A stretch of DNA of 64,000 nucleotides from an uncultured Saprospiraceae bacterium (GCA_938003955.1 CALKXE010000118.1:1-64000); one strand, 5' to 3'. Positions 19,187 to 30,224 are shown, numbered from the stretch's first letter. The notes: generated by a model from the letters alone, not told the origin. Made by a program: numbers and translations.

Positions 19187-19783
19187 CTACTCGTCATCAA
19201 AGAAATCCTCTAATTCTCCTTTCTTCATCAACATAATGAAACTTCTAGCTGCAGCAATAACATCTGCACGCGCATTACCGGCGGGAGCAAACTTCTGGTG
19301 AAATAAAGTCATGTAGATTTCTTGAAGCGAAGGCCACTTGTATCCACCACCTCTACTTTGCAGTTTGCAATAGAAAGTTGCTTCTTGCATCAGACATAAT
19401 CGCTCAGTGGTGAAGTGAGGCGGGTGCAACCCTTTTCTCATATATTCTGCAGCGATTATATTCTCTTGCACATTCATATTGTGTGCTATCAAATAATCTG
19501 CTTCCTCCACTGATTTTGCGAATTCTGCGAAAACATCTTCTATTTGTTCTCCTTTTTTACTGATTTCCTCTTCTTCCAGTCTGGTAAATTTTATGACATG
19601 GTGGTCCACCTCAAAACCTTCTGGCTTAATTATACAATCGTAATCTTTTATTGGTTTGAATTCATCATTCAAGATGATCCATGATAGATGAATCAGTCTA
19701 GGCCAGCTAAAAGTGTCTGTAAAAGGAGCGTTATAATCTTTTGGTTTGCCTATGCCAGTTGCGTCGAATACGAGATATTTCAT
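19187..19783 (-). CDS. DEDD-type 3'-5' exonuclease-like protein with degenerate active site
   Basis: 198 residues. Overall organisation is that of the RNase T/DnaQ exonuclease fold: MKYLVFDATGIG at the N-terminus, YLIAHNMNVQENII in the middle and GNARADVIAAARSF near the end. Compared with the DEDDh motifs (FDxETTG, HNxxFD, HxAxxD), D7 and D174 are kept but Glu is replaced by T9, the middle Asp by Q106, and the catalytic His by G169. So nuclease activity is doubtful; it may bind nucleic acid or protein. The stop is followed by the family 1 repeat, and hemC starts upstream in the same direction (gap of about 60 bp), so co-transcription is possible. Confidence 0.7.
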   Translation of the reverse strand: MKYLVFDATGIGKPKDYNAPFTDTFSWPRLIHLSWIILNDEFKPIKDYDCIIKPEGFEVDHHVIKFTRLEEEEISKKGEQIEDVFAEFAKSVEEADYLIAHNMNVQENIIAAEYMRKGLHPPHFTTERLCLMQEATFYCKLQSRGGGYKWPSLQEIYMTLFHQKFAPAGNARADVIAAARSFIMLMKKGELEDFFDDE

Positions 19784-19846
19784 TTTGATAAGTTTGGGGT
19801 CTGCGATATTGTAGTTAGTTATAGTATAAGGTCTTGTAATTTGAGT

Positions 19847-20752
19847 TTAATTTTCTCCTTTTAGTTGCTTGTAGATTTCTTCTGCCATTCCCACGAATGT
19901 TGATTGAGAGATATTGCATCTTATAACCTTTCCATCTACATCGTTCGCCATAGCGCCCCAAGCATGATAGTTTCCTAGTTGATCTTGCTCGCAATAAACT
20001 CCTAGGGGAAGATGACAGCCTCCATCCATCATTTGCAGTACTTTACGTTCTACATTGGTACTTCGTGCAACATCAATATCTCCTATTTGGACAATGATTT
20101 TTCGCATTTCGGTGTCTTCACTTCTAGTCTGGTAGGCCAATACTCCTTGTGCAGGAGCTGGTACAAACTCCCTTGGGTGCATTTGTACAACATCAAATTC
20201 TGATAAATCTATTTTGAGTCTATTTAAACCGGCAGTTGCAAGTACAATCGCACCAAACTGACCTTCTCTTAATTTTTGAATTCTAGTTGGTACATTTCCT
20301 CTTATGTCTTCAGTTTTTATATCAGAATTTAGGTCCTTAAGTATTGCCTTTCTTCTAGCTGATGAAGTCCCAATTACAGTTCCTTTTTTAACCCTCAGAG
20401 GTTGTGTCTTGTCAAAGCTATCTTTAAGTATTAGAATAGTATCTGATGGGTCTTCTCGATAAGAAGTGGCAGCTATTCTGAGGCCTTCTGGACTAGTAGT
20501 AGGAAGGTCCTTCATCGAGTGCACGGCTACATCTATGCTTCCATCCAATAATTGATCTTCTATTTCTTTTGTGAAAAAGCCCTTTCCTTCAATTTTATCA
20601 AAACTAAGATGCTGGATTTTATCTCCTTTGGTTTTTATGATAATGACTTCACTATCGTGTCCAATGGACTTGAGTTGATCTTGCATGAAATGTGCTTGCC
20701 ATAACGCCAAATCACTTCCTCTGCTCCCAATGATGACTTTTTTCTTTTCCAT
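19847..20752 (-). CDS. hemC: Hydroxymethylbilane synthase (porphobilinogen deaminase)
   Basis: 301 residues, normal for the family. The enzyme joins four porphobilinogens into hydroxymethylbilane in heme and tetrapyrrole synthesis, in the cytoplasm. Visible features: IGSRGSDLALWQAHFM at the start, KGKGFFTKEIEDQLL-like segment (EGKGFFTKEIEDQL), VHSMKDLPT, IGTSSARRKA, IRGNVPTRIQKLREG and AQGVLAYQ. C246 in GGCHLPLG is the expected attachment site of the dipyrromethane cofactor. A perfect TAnnTTTG element lies only four bases upstream of the ATG, suggesting a leaderless mRNA. No other heme gene is nearby. Confidence 0.96.
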   Translation of the reverse strand: MEKKKVIIGSRGSDLALWQAHFMQDQLKSIGHDSEVIIIKTKGDKIQHLSFDKIEGKGFFTKEIEDQLLDGSIDVAVHSMKDLPTTSPEGLRIAATSYREDPSDTILILKDSFDKTQPLRVKKGTVIGTSSARRKAILKDLNSDIKTEDIRGNVPTRIQKLREGQFGAIVLATAGLNRLKIDLSEFDVVQMHPREFVPAPAQGVLAYQTRSEDTEMRKIIVQIGDIDVARSTNVERKVLQMMDGGCHLPLGVYCEQDQLGNYHAWGAMANDVDGKVIRCNISQSTFVGMAEEIYKQLKGEN

Positions 20753-21060
20753 AAGGCAAATATACAGTTACAATTGTTTTTAAGTTGTCAAAATGTAGAG
20801 CATTTCAAAAATGATAAGTGAGATGGCAACGGTCCTGAATTAAAGTCGAATTTTATCAACATACGTTTAAACTCTATGTTTATACTTTCTTGAAAAATGT
20901 GCCAATGATTATTTTGAATAGTATAGCGGAACGCAGAATATTAAGAGGAAACCCGCATTGATTATATATAAACAAATAATATATAGATATAAAATGCATA
21001 TGTTCAGGAATCTTTTCTATTTTCGTTCTTTATTTTGAGCAAAACGTAAATCACAAGCAT
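20753..21060. other. Divergent region between hemC and the GHMP kinase
   Basis: AT-rich, with no gene. The frame of the kinase is open back to a stop at 20977-20979, but the extension has no ATG, GTG or TTG. Confidence 0.5.
20757..20764 (-). promoter_or_regulatory. Candidate Bacteroidota -7 element for hemC
   Basis: TATATTTG on the minus strand matches the TAnnTTTG consensus. It ends four bases before the hemC ATG, which would put the transcript start at or next to the start codon. No well-spaced -33 TTG is seen (the nearest is 24 bases upstream), so the match could be chance. Confidence 0.45.
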
Positions 21061-21975
21061 ATCAAAAAGCAATTTTACGCCAACGGTAAACTGCTTTTGT
21101 CTGGTGAGTATGCTGTCTTAGACGGCGCATCGGCATTCGCAGTACCCACTAAGATGGGACAAAAAATGACAGTAAAGACTTCCCGTGGTTCTGACCTCGT
21201 TTGGGAATGCTTTGATAGTGAAGGTGTATCTTGGTTTAAGAGTCACATATCTCTCTATGATTTTTCAGCTATAGATACTACCGATCAAGCTGTAAGTGAT
21301 AAAATTCAAAAAATATTAAAAAATTCAGTTCGTCAAAATTCAGAATTTCTTTCAAAATGGAATGGGTTCAAGGTGGAAACATTTTTAGAGTTCCCTAGAG
21401 ATTGGGGATTGGGTTCTAGTTCGACACTATATCAATTAGTAAGCGAATGGGCAGATGTTAATGCATTGATCCTTTATTTTAAAGTAGAAAATGGATCTGG
21501 TTATGATGTAGCGTGTGCTGGCGCGGGCAGTCCTATTTTATATTTTGCTAACGATGATGAAGTAAGTTATACGCCTGTTGAATTTAAGCCAAGTTTTGCA
21601 AATGATCTATATTTTATCCATTTGAATCAAAAACAAGATACCAGTCTTGGAATCAAGGAGTATCTAAAGGCAGTGAAGAGTAAAAAAGCATTTGTGAAAG
21701 GCGCTACAGAAATTTCTGAAGCAATGATCGAAGCAAAAGACTTGAAGACTTTCGCTAGTTTGATGGATAAGCATGAAAATTTAGTTGCAAAGCATACAGG
21801 ATTCGAAAAAGTAAAAGATAAATTATTCTCAGACTACTATGGATCAGTAAAATCTTTAGGAGCTTGGGGTGGTGATTTTGTAATGGCTACTTCATCCAAG
21901 TCAGAAGTAGAGACAAAGGCATATTTTTCTGCTAAAGGATACAATACCGTCTTGACCTATAATGAGATGATCTAA
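21061..21975 (+). CDS. GHMP kinase family protein, start codon non-canonical or lost
   Basis: About 304 residues from 21061. The coding sequence clearly includes KKQFYANGKLLLSGEYAVLDGA, because the segment before the first TTG (21097) holds the conserved N-terminal GKLLLSGEYAVL of the family, but there is no ATG, GTG or TTG in frame upstream; the ATC at 21061 is the most plausible start. The ATP-binding loop is DWGLGSSSTL and the third motif GSGYDVACAGAGSPI. It resembles mevalonate-kinase-like or related sugar kinases of Bacteroidota, so a role in isoprenoid precursor or sugar phosphorylation is possible; the substrate cannot be told. Confidence 0.75.
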   Translation: MKKQFYANGKLLLSGEYAVLDGASAFAVPTKMGQKMTVKTSRGSDLVWECFDSEGVSWFKSHISLYDFSAIDTTDQAVSDKIQKILKNSVRQNSEFLSKWNGFKVETFLEFPRDWGLGSSSTLYQLVSEWADVNALILYFKVENGSGYDVACAGAGSPILYFANDDEVSYTPVEFKPSFANDLYFIHLNQKQDTSLGIKEYLKAVKSKKAFVKGATEISEAMIEAKDLKTFASLMDKHENLVAKHTGFEKVKDKLFSDYYGSVKSLGAWGGDFVMATSSKSEVETKAYFSAKGYNTVLTYNEMI

Positions 21976-22029
21976 GGATTCAATTTCTTTTCAAAATCAA
22001 TTTTCAATATTGTTGTCAGGCATATCTCA

Positions 22030-22057
22030 TTGTTGTCGCAATCTTATCCTACATTTG
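22030..22057 (+). promoter_or_regulatory. Bacteroidota-type promoter upstream of the beta-helix lipoprotein
   Basis: TTG at 22030-22032, a 17-base spacer, then TACATTTG (22050-22057), a perfect TAnnTTTG. The transcript should start near 22062, about 30 bases before the ATG at 22092. Confidence 0.55.
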
Positions 22058-22091
22058 TGCGTTTTTAAGACTGAAATATTAATATCCTAGT

Positions 22092-23570
22092 ATGCACTTC
22101 AGACATCTGATAATTCTTGGCCTTGTTATTACTACAATCGTTTTCCATGCGTGTCAGAAAGATACTACATTCTCAGGGACAAATCCCTCTATAAGTGTTT
22201 CTACAGACACACTCACATTTGATACTGTTTTTACAGAAGTTGGTTCAGCGACCAGATCATTCAAGATATATAATAACGAAAGTGAAGATATTGAGATTGA
22301 CCTAAAAGTGAACAGTTTAAATGCTTCAAAATTCAGATTGAATGTCGATGGAATTCCTGGTAATGAGATAAAAGACGTATTTATCAAGGGTAATGACAGT
22401 ATATATGTTTTTGCAGATGTAACTGTTGATCCAAATCAGCCAGTTGGTATCAGCCCATTTGTAATAGAAGAATCAATTACTATTTCTGGAAGTGGCTCTG
22501 AGAAAGATGTCATTCTCGAAGCTTGGGGACAAAACGCAAACTATATACCAGGCACCAAAAATAAAGGGGTGATAAGTCTATTGTCTTGTGATCTAGGAAT
22601 GGAAACATGGGATGATCCAAAGCCTTACGTTATTTATGGTGTGTTATTTATAGATAGTTGTGAATTGGTGATACCGGAAGGCACCAATATTTATGTTCAC
22701 GGAGGATTAGTGAGACAAGATAGTTTGATTTATAATGATGGATTTATTATAGTCTTGGCAGATGGTCAAATTACTGCTCAGGGTACAGCGATGAATCCGA
22801 TAACATTCCAAGGAGATAGACTTGAAAGCTCATTTGATGATGTAGCTGGGCAATGGGTTGGGATAAGGTTTATTTCTGGAAGTGTAGGGAATCATTTGGA
22901 GCATGTAAAGCTAAAGAACTCAGTAGTTGGAGTTAGAGTAGATAGTGCGGCACAATTGTCCTTGGAGTCTTGTGAGATTTATAATACATCGTCTGCTGGA
23001 ATTATAGGAATCAGAGCGGAGATTGATGCTAAGAATACACTCATCCATAGTAATGGCCAGAGTTGTGCTATATTGACTTATGGGGGAGACTATAATTTTG
23101 AACATTGTACATTCTCTAGTTATGGTAACCAAAGTTCAGCTGTCAGATTTGACAACTTTCAATGTACAGATCCACCTCTTTGTCAAGAGGAAGTATACGT
23201 CAATAGGCTTGACACGAAATTCACCAATTGTATATTTGCCGGCAGTGACAAAGATGAAATATTACCGATTGATTGGACAGGAGGAGACGAGCCAGAACTA
23301 TTTAACTTCGATTTCGTCAATTGCGCAGTAACTATTGACGAGATATTATTGCCAGAACAATACCCTAATTTTTTCGACAATTGTATAGATTGTTTCAGAA
23401 TTTCAGCAAGTGACACCCTGTTTTTTGATGCTGACAATAATGAATATAGACTAGATACAATGTCGATCGCTATCGATAAGGGGATACAAATTTTTGATAT
23501 TAATCAAGATATTAACGATGATTCTAGAGATGGAATGCCAGATGTTGGGGCATTCGAATTTCAAAAATAA
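22092..23570 (+). CDS. Surface lipoprotein with beta-sandwich and right-handed beta-helix
   Basis: 492 residues. Lipoprotein signal MHFRHLIILGLVITTIVFHAC (Cys 21, HAC box). Residues 35-150 (SVSTDTLTFDTVFTEVGSAT ... IYNNESEDIEIDL) look like an Ig-like or choice-of-anchor domain common in Bacteroidota. From about residue 185 to 440 repeated short beta-strands (LEHVKLKNSVVGVRV, LESCEIYNTSSAGIIG, FEHCTFSSYG) suggest a parallel beta-helix, as in pectate-lyase-like folds, with no catalytic residues recognised. It ends GMPDVGAFEF, a frequent ending in such proteins. The role is unknown, perhaps glycan binding on the cell surface. Confidence 0.8.
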   Translation: MHFRHLIILGLVITTIVFHACQKDTTFSGTNPSISVSTDTLTFDTVFTEVGSATRSFKIYNNESEDIEIDLKVNSLNASKFRLNVDGIPGNEIKDVFIKGNDSIYVFADVTVDPNQPVGISPFVIEESITISGSGSEKDVILEAWGQNANYIPGTKNKGVISLLSCDLGMETWDDPKPYVIYGVLFIDSCELVIPEGTNIYVHGGLVRQDSLIYNDGFIIVLADGQITAQGTAMNPITFQGDRLESSFDDVAGQWVGIRFISGSVGNHLEHVKLKNSVVGVRVDSAAQLSLESCEIYNTSSAGIIGIRAEIDAKNTLIHSNGQSCAILTYGGDYNFEHCTFSSYGNQSSAVRFDNFQCTDPPLCQEEVYVNRLDTKFTNCIFAGSDKDEILPIDWTGGDEPELFNFDFVNCAVTIDEILLPEQYPNFFDNCIDCFRISASDTLFFDADNNEYRLDTMSIAIDKGIQIFDINQDINDDSRDGMPDVGAFEFQK

Positions 23571-23743
23571 GCACAATTTTGCTTTGTTTCTATTCGCTCA
23601 TCATATTTTCACCATCACATATTGAGGACACTGTTATGAGCGAAGAGGATTAATATCTTGTTTTGATCATTCTAATTTCTTAAAAGATATATGAAAAAGG
23701 CATGGTATGAATTGTAGTTTTTAATAACTTTACTCAGAGTTAA

Positions 23744-25786
<2,043 letters not shown>

Positions 25787-25905
25787 TTGTTCATTTTAGA
25801 GAATGATTGTTTAAAATAGAATATTTATCTTACACATATACGTTGTAATATTATACCTATGAGTCATGCAATTGCGGCTCAAGAATCACCTAAATTAATA
25901 TAAGA

Positions 25906-26322
25906 ATGCGAATTCAAATACTATCAATTTTAATTTTTCTTTGTTGTGTAAGTTGTTCTTCTGAAGAGGATGAAGGCTTTTTTGGAAAATGGGAAGGTAC
26001 TGCATCTATTATTGTCAATGGTAATCCGACGCCATCTGAGACGACCGCTGTAATTGCGGAAATTGATAGTATGATAATTGAATGCAATATTTCTGCTAAT
26101 GGACTAAGCTATATATTTGATACAAAAGAAGTTGATGGCAAACTTACATTCTCAAATGAACCAGCAAAAAATCTAGAAGGTGCTGTGAATCAAACGACCA
26201 TCACTGGCAGTGCAGAATTGATTGCAGATACATTACTTATTTTTCGACATCAAGTAGTAACCATGAATGGCTCTGCAATTATCTCAGCGGTAAACTACGA
26301 TTTAGAGTTTAATAGAGAGTAG
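25906..26322 (+). CDS. Small lipoprotein, paralog A of a pair flanking the pirin gene
   Basis: 138 residues. Signal MRIQILSILIFLCCVSC with lipobox Cys. The mature part (DEGFFGKWEGTASIIVNG ... ITGSAELIADTLLIF) resembles a small beta-barrel or lipocalin-like fold by its alternating strands, which is inference. The protein encoded at 27797-28216 is similar along its whole length. The pirin gene starts 28 bp downstream and may be co-transcribed. No function is recognised. Confidence 0.7.
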   Translation: MRIQILSILIFLCCVSCSSEEDEGFFGKWEGTASIIVNGNPTPSETTAVIAEIDSMIIECNISANGLSYIFDTKEVDGKLTFSNEPAKNLEGAVNQTTITGSAELIADTLLIFRHQVVTMNGSAIISAVNYDLEFNRE

Positions 26323-26350
26323 TAAGGAATTCTGAAAAAATAGTGCGACA

Positions 26351-27364
26351 ATGAGTAACATATTGAATATAAAACCTCTTGGCTTTCCTTGGGAGACGCA
26401 AGATCCTTTTTTATTTTGCGCATATCATAAAGATACCTACCCAAAGGGAAATAGTAAGATGGGAGTAGATGTTGATTTACTTAAAGGTCGAAATATTGGC
26501 CAAGATTTTATGTCAAAGGATGGATGGAATATGTATCATGGAAAAAATATTCCGGGATTTCCCTATCACCCACATAGAGGTTTTGAAACCATTTCTATAT
26601 GTAAAGAAGGTGCAATTGACCATTCTGATTCTTTAGGTGCTTCTGGTAGATTTATGGAGGGTGATGTCCAATGGATGACAGCTGGAAGAGGAGTACAGCA
26701 CTCAGAAATGTTTCCCTTATTAAATGAAAAAGAGGGCAATCCATTAGAAATGTTTCAAATTTGGTTGAATCTACCCAAAGCTTCGAAAATGGTAGAACCG
26801 CACTATAAAATGCTCTGGAAAGAAGAGGTTCCCGTAATTGAACACAGGGATAGTGAGGGGAGAATCACACAGGTAGATGTAGTAGCTGGAAATATAAACG
26901 AAATAAAAGCTCCTGCTCCGACTCCAAACTCTTGGGCGTCAAACCCTGCAAATGCAGTAGCCGTATTTACTGTGAAAATGGAAGCAAATGCAGAATGGAC
27001 TCTAAATAAGACTAACCCCAAAGCAAATCGAACTGTCTTTTATTATAGCGGAAACGCTATCGCGATAGGAGAAAGAAATATTAAAGTGAACCATATTATT
27101 GAGTTAAATGCAGAAGCAAATATTCAAATTAAAAATGGGGACGAAGAAAGCCACTTTCTTATTCTTGAAGGATTGCCTATAAATGAGCCTGTTGTAAAAC
27201 ATGGCCCTTTTGTCATGAATACTGATGAAGAAATTAGAGAAACAATGATAGAGTATGGTAGAACTCAATTTGGTGGATGGCCCTGGAATGAGACAGAAGT
27301 GGTGCATCCTAGAAATAAGGGAAGATTTGCTCTGCATAGCAATGGCGAAGAAGAAATTAAGTAG
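26351..27364 (+). CDS. Pirin family protein
   Basis: 337 residues. Conserved pirin motifs: YHPHRGFETIS (metal-binding His pair), GDVQWMTAGRGVQHSEM (second metal site, His and Glu) and FQIWLNLP. Two cupin domains follow the usual arrangement, with the second from about residue 175. Pirins are iron-binding bicupins; some have quercetinase activity and others act as regulators. No substrate can be inferred. The gene stands between two paralogous small lipoprotein genes. Confidence 0.92.
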   Translation: MSNILNIKPLGFPWETQDPFLFCAYHKDTYPKGNSKMGVDVDLLKGRNIGQDFMSKDGWNMYHGKNIPGFPYHPHRGFETISICKEGAIDHSDSLGASGRFMEGDVQWMTAGRGVQHSEMFPLLNEKEGNPLEMFQIWLNLPKASKMVEPHYKMLWKEEVPVIEHRDSEGRITQVDVVAGNINEIKAPAPTPNSWASNPANAVAVFTVKMEANAEWTLNKTNPKANRTVFYYSGNAIAIGERNIKVNHIIELNAEANIQIKNGDEESHFLILEGLPINEPVVKHGPFVMNTDEEIRETMIEYGRTQFGGWPWNETEVVHPRNKGRFALHSNGEEEIK

Positions 27365-27796
27365 TAAATAAGATTTTAAAAGAAAATCTCGAGAATAGGT
27401 CTATAAAAGTGCTCTTTAGCTAATCATGTGGTAAACGGGAATTTGATTCTTGAACTTTAGCTGTTCGCCATGACAATCAATTACTCCCTCTAATCCCATG
27501 AGTCGTATTAATTGCGAAGTATTTTAACATAAACCATACGAAAAAGGCAGGAAAGGTCTATCCTGAATAACGGTAAGAGCGATATGAGAAGATTGTACGT
27601 CAGTAATCAATAATTTTAGTGGATGAGAGTACTATTTGGATTTTGGGGTTTCATGACGAATCGTGCGGTTAACGAGAATTTCAATTTATCGAACCTTATT
27701 TGCACAACCTTTGCACTTTCTTAACGGTCTCTTACAATTTTATTAAACATAGCGGTGCGTTTTAGCTGATATAAATCACAAACTAAACCGTAAAAT
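27365..27796. other. Intergenic region with a direct repeat
   Basis: No gene is seen. Two similar stretches, near 27422-27457 and 27659-27697, share TG(T/C)GGT-AACG-GAATTT followed by T/A-rich text and GAACTT/GAACCTT. It otherwise looks like spacer DNA. Confidence 0.5.
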
Positions 27797-28216
27797 ATGC
27801 GAATCCAATTACTGCCAATACTTATTTCTTTTCTTATAATTAGCTGTTCTAAATCAGAAGATGAAGGTTTCCTAGGAGAATGGGAAGGGAAATCAGTAAC
27901 CATATTAAATGGAAATCCGGTAGAGTCAGATATAGAAGCCACTATATCCGACCAAGGAAATCTGTCAAGAGAATGCGAAATAACGGTAAAAGGACTGACA
28001 TATATATTCGATGCGACCGAAGGAATAGATATACTTACATTTACCAAAGCCCCAGCTAAAAATTTATCTGATTCATTAACTCAAACTTATATTACGGGGA
28101 CTGCAGAATTAGTAAGGGACACAATATTAGTATTCGACCATCAAGTACTTACTATGGACGGGTCATTTGTAGTTTCAGCGGTCGATTATAATTTAGAGTT
28201 TGAAAGGAAGGATTAA
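27797..28216 (+). CDS. Small lipoprotein, paralog B
   Basis: 139 residues. Signal MRIQLLPILISFLIISC with lipobox Cys. It matches the protein at 25906-26322 over its length (DEGFLGEWEGKSVTILNGN, AKNLSDSLTQTYITGTAELV, DHQVLTMDGSFVVSAVDYNL). The pair appears to be a duplication with pirin lying between. The coding end is followed at once by a family 2 palindromic repeat. Confidence 0.7.
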   Translation: MRIQLLPILISFLIISCSKSEDEGFLGEWEGKSVTILNGNPVESDIEATISDQGNLSRECEITVKGLTYIFDATEGIDILTFTKAPAKNLSDSLTQTYITGTAELVRDTILVFDHQVLTMDGSFVVSAVDYNLEFERKD

Positions 28217-28533
28217 TGAATCATGTTATACCAATTGTGTTTCAATTTGCCGCATAAGGATATTGGTAAATGCCGAGATGAGAGGAATGGCTTGCGTAGC
28301 AAACACCCGATATTGAATGTTGCAGACGAATGTATGCGGCAAATTCAATAGTAATCGGTATTAGTGATGTTGCCGTGGGGTTGAAAGATACTTGTAGAAT
28401 ACGTAATATTCACAATTGGAAGCTGTACATTAGTGTGCTTTCATGAAAGTAGAAAACTATTATAATCAGCATAGATGGATATTCCAATGATGAACATTCT
28501 AGTATTTTTAGAACGAAAACCTGAAACTAGTTT
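28217..28533. other. Intergenic region with a family 2 repeat
   Basis: Holds repeat copy 28225-28362; the remainder is AT-rich and shows no gene. Confidence 0.5.
28225..28362. repeat. Palindromic dispersed repeat family 2, long copy
   Basis: It has the same ends as the copy at 58431-58538: GTTATACCAATTGTGTTTCA at the left and AATAGTAATCGGTATT at the right. It carries about 30 extra bases near the middle (near 28280-28310). The left arm TTTGCCGCATA and right arm TATGCGGCAAA are complementary, so the RNA or single strand could form a long imperfect hairpin. Confidence 0.85.
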
Positions 28534-28731
28534 ATGAGAAAAAAATATAAAACCTTTCAAGTACTATCAGTAATACTGGTAGTTTTTGGTGCAATAATGG
28601 CTATTTACGGTAGGATATATGATGACGGGAAATTCGGAGATATAGCATTCTATGGAAATATCACATTATCAATTGGGGTCCTAGTGAGTGCTTATACCAC
28701 ATATTTGAAAAAGAATCTAAGATCGGATTAG
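28534..28731 (+). CDS. Small two-helix membrane protein
   Basis: 65 residues. Two hydrophobic segments (VLSVILVVFGAIMAIYG and ITLSIGVLVSAYTTYL) separated by a short polar loop with GKFGD, and a basic tail. The plan resembles the protein encoded at 62597-62773, which also has IYG before a short loop and a basic end. The function is unknown. Confidence 0.5.
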   Translation: MRKKYKTFQVLSVILVVFGAIMAIYGRIYDDGKFGDIAFYGNITLSIGVLVSAYTTYLKKNLRSD

Positions 28732-28781
28732 ATCCAACTAATTGTTAATAAGATGAATGTTAAAAATTGAAGAATAAATAA

Positions 28782-29474
28782 TTACTCTTCTTCAGAATAC
28801 AACGATTCCAAATATCTCTCTTGTTTGGTCTTCTCAAATGTATCGCGAGGTAGAAAAAACTTTTCTGTTCCGATTTCATCAGCCCACGGATTTGGTTTTT
28901 CGGCTTCATCGTCTTCCTTTACATTCTTGAATAAGAATGCTGTGAATATTCCGACAAGACCACCAAATAAATGACTTTCCCACGAAACACCTTCTTTATT
29001 AGGAACGATTCCGTGAAAGTAAGAACCAAAAGCGACCAACATTATAAGTGCTAGAATTATAGATTTAAGATTCCTTCTAAAAATACCTGTCCAGGCCAAA
29101 AAAGCGACTAAGCCATAGACGACGCCACTCGCACCGATATGGGAAGTATGCCCTCTAGCAAATAGCCATACTGTAAATCCTGTAAAAATGGTAATGATTA
29201 TAATTGAAGATACAGCTACACGTCTGTAGAAGACCATAACCATCGACATCAAAGCAAGCATTGGGATCGAGTTTGACATTAAGTGTTGCCAATCAGAATG
29301 AAGAAACGGCGCGGTTACGATTCCAGGTATTCCATCTATTTCTCTAGGAATAATACCCCAGCTAGTATATTTGTCATCTTTAAATACTTCAATTATTTTG
29401 ACAAGCCACATAAGCATGACCACACCAATAGGAAATAATAACTTATTGAATATACTGTCATCTTTTTCTGCCAT
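28782..29474 (-). CDS. Rhomboid family intramembrane serine protease
   Basis: 230 residues from the ATG at 29474 (the TTG at 29477 is also in frame). Six hydrophobic segments are visible. The catalytic Ser is S116 in GASGVVYG and the His is H168 in ESHLFGGLVG, the dyad of rhomboid proteases that cut transmembrane substrates. An HSDWQHLMSN segment comes before, as in the family. The C-terminal tail is highly charged. It is the downstream member of a minus-strand group with the gene at 29502; the gap is 27 bp. The substrate is unknown. Confidence 0.88.
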   Translation of the reverse strand: MAEKDDSIFNKLLFPIGVVMLMWLVKIIEVFKDDKYTSWGIIPREIDGIPGIVTAPFLHSDWQHLMSNSIPMLALMSMVMVFYRRVAVSSIIIITIFTGFTVWLFARGHTSHIGASGVVYGLVAFLAWTGIFRRNLKSIILALIMLVAFGSYFHGIVPNKEGVSWESHLFGGLVGIFTAFLFKNVKEDDEAEKPNPWADEIGTEKFFLPRDTFEKTKQERYLESLYSEEE

Positions 29475-29501
29475 CAAAGTTAGTCGAGGTGATTAAATCA
29501 A

Positions 29502-30224
29502 TTAATATCTTCTACTGATTAGTTTAACAAAGTTTGCGGTTTTCTTTATTTTAGAACCATCACCCCAATTAAGCCTTACAGCAATATCATTAACAAGATA
29601 ATCGCGAGCTTGTTCTAAGGAGTTAAGTTTATCTAGTTCTTGCATTGTACTATTGAATAGTCCAGTATCTCCGCTAAACAGTTCATTTACTGTAAATATA
29701 CGTTCATTGATACCCATACATTTTGTAAGATCAGAGATTGGTGATTGACTTAGTTTGTCTGATAATTCAGCCACAGATCCTTTCTCGAACAATTCTAAAA
29801 GCTCTTGCGGAGCACTGGTTTTTGGAAGATCTAATTCTTCTACTTGAATAACTTCTGCGGGAGTATTATTTTGAATAGATGAAGAAGGTTCTACTTGCTT
29901 TTGTATAGGTGTAGGAACTGGTTGATTGGTAATTTCTTGTATTTCTTGACGAACGACATCAGCTATTTCCACAGCTGGTGGGGTAGGGGCTTTTATTTCA
30001 GCTACTGGATTTGAAATGGGACTTTGAGCCACATCACTTTTAGGAGCTCTATAAGCGTTTTCTTTCTTCGAAGACTCTTTAGTTTGAGTAGCTTTCTCAT
30101 ATAAATCTCTAATATAACTCAGTAATAAATCTTTTTCAATCTTACTTACCTGTTCTTCATCTCTCATGTTGTCGAGCAGTTGATTTATCTTCTTTGCCGC
30201 TTTTTCTACTTTCTTGAAATTCAT
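29502..30224 (-). CDS. Conserved hypothetical protein
   Basis: 240 residues. N-terminal 60 residues are a charged helix (KKVEKAAKKINQLLDNMRDE); a Pro/Glu/Val-rich linker spans about 70-150; a C-terminal helical domain (ELLELFEKGSVAELSDKL ... GINERIFTVNELFSGD ... LNWGDGSKIKKTANFVKLI) looks conserved. It has no signal peptide. Its position directly between obgE (48 bp upstream) and the rhomboid gene suggests a shared transcript. No function is recognised. Confidence 0.65.
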   Translation of the reverse strand: MNFKKVEKAAKKINQLLDNMRDEEQVSKIEKDLLLSYIRDLYEKATQTKESSKKENAYRAPKSDVAQSPISNPVAEIKAPTPPAVEIADVVRQEIQEITNQPVPTPIQKQVEPSSSIQNNTPAEVIQVEELDLPKTSAPQELLELFEKGSVAELSDKLSQSPISDLTKCMGINERIFTVNELFSGDTGLFNSTMQELDKLNSLEQARDYLVNDIAVRLNWGDGSKIKKTANFVKLISRRY

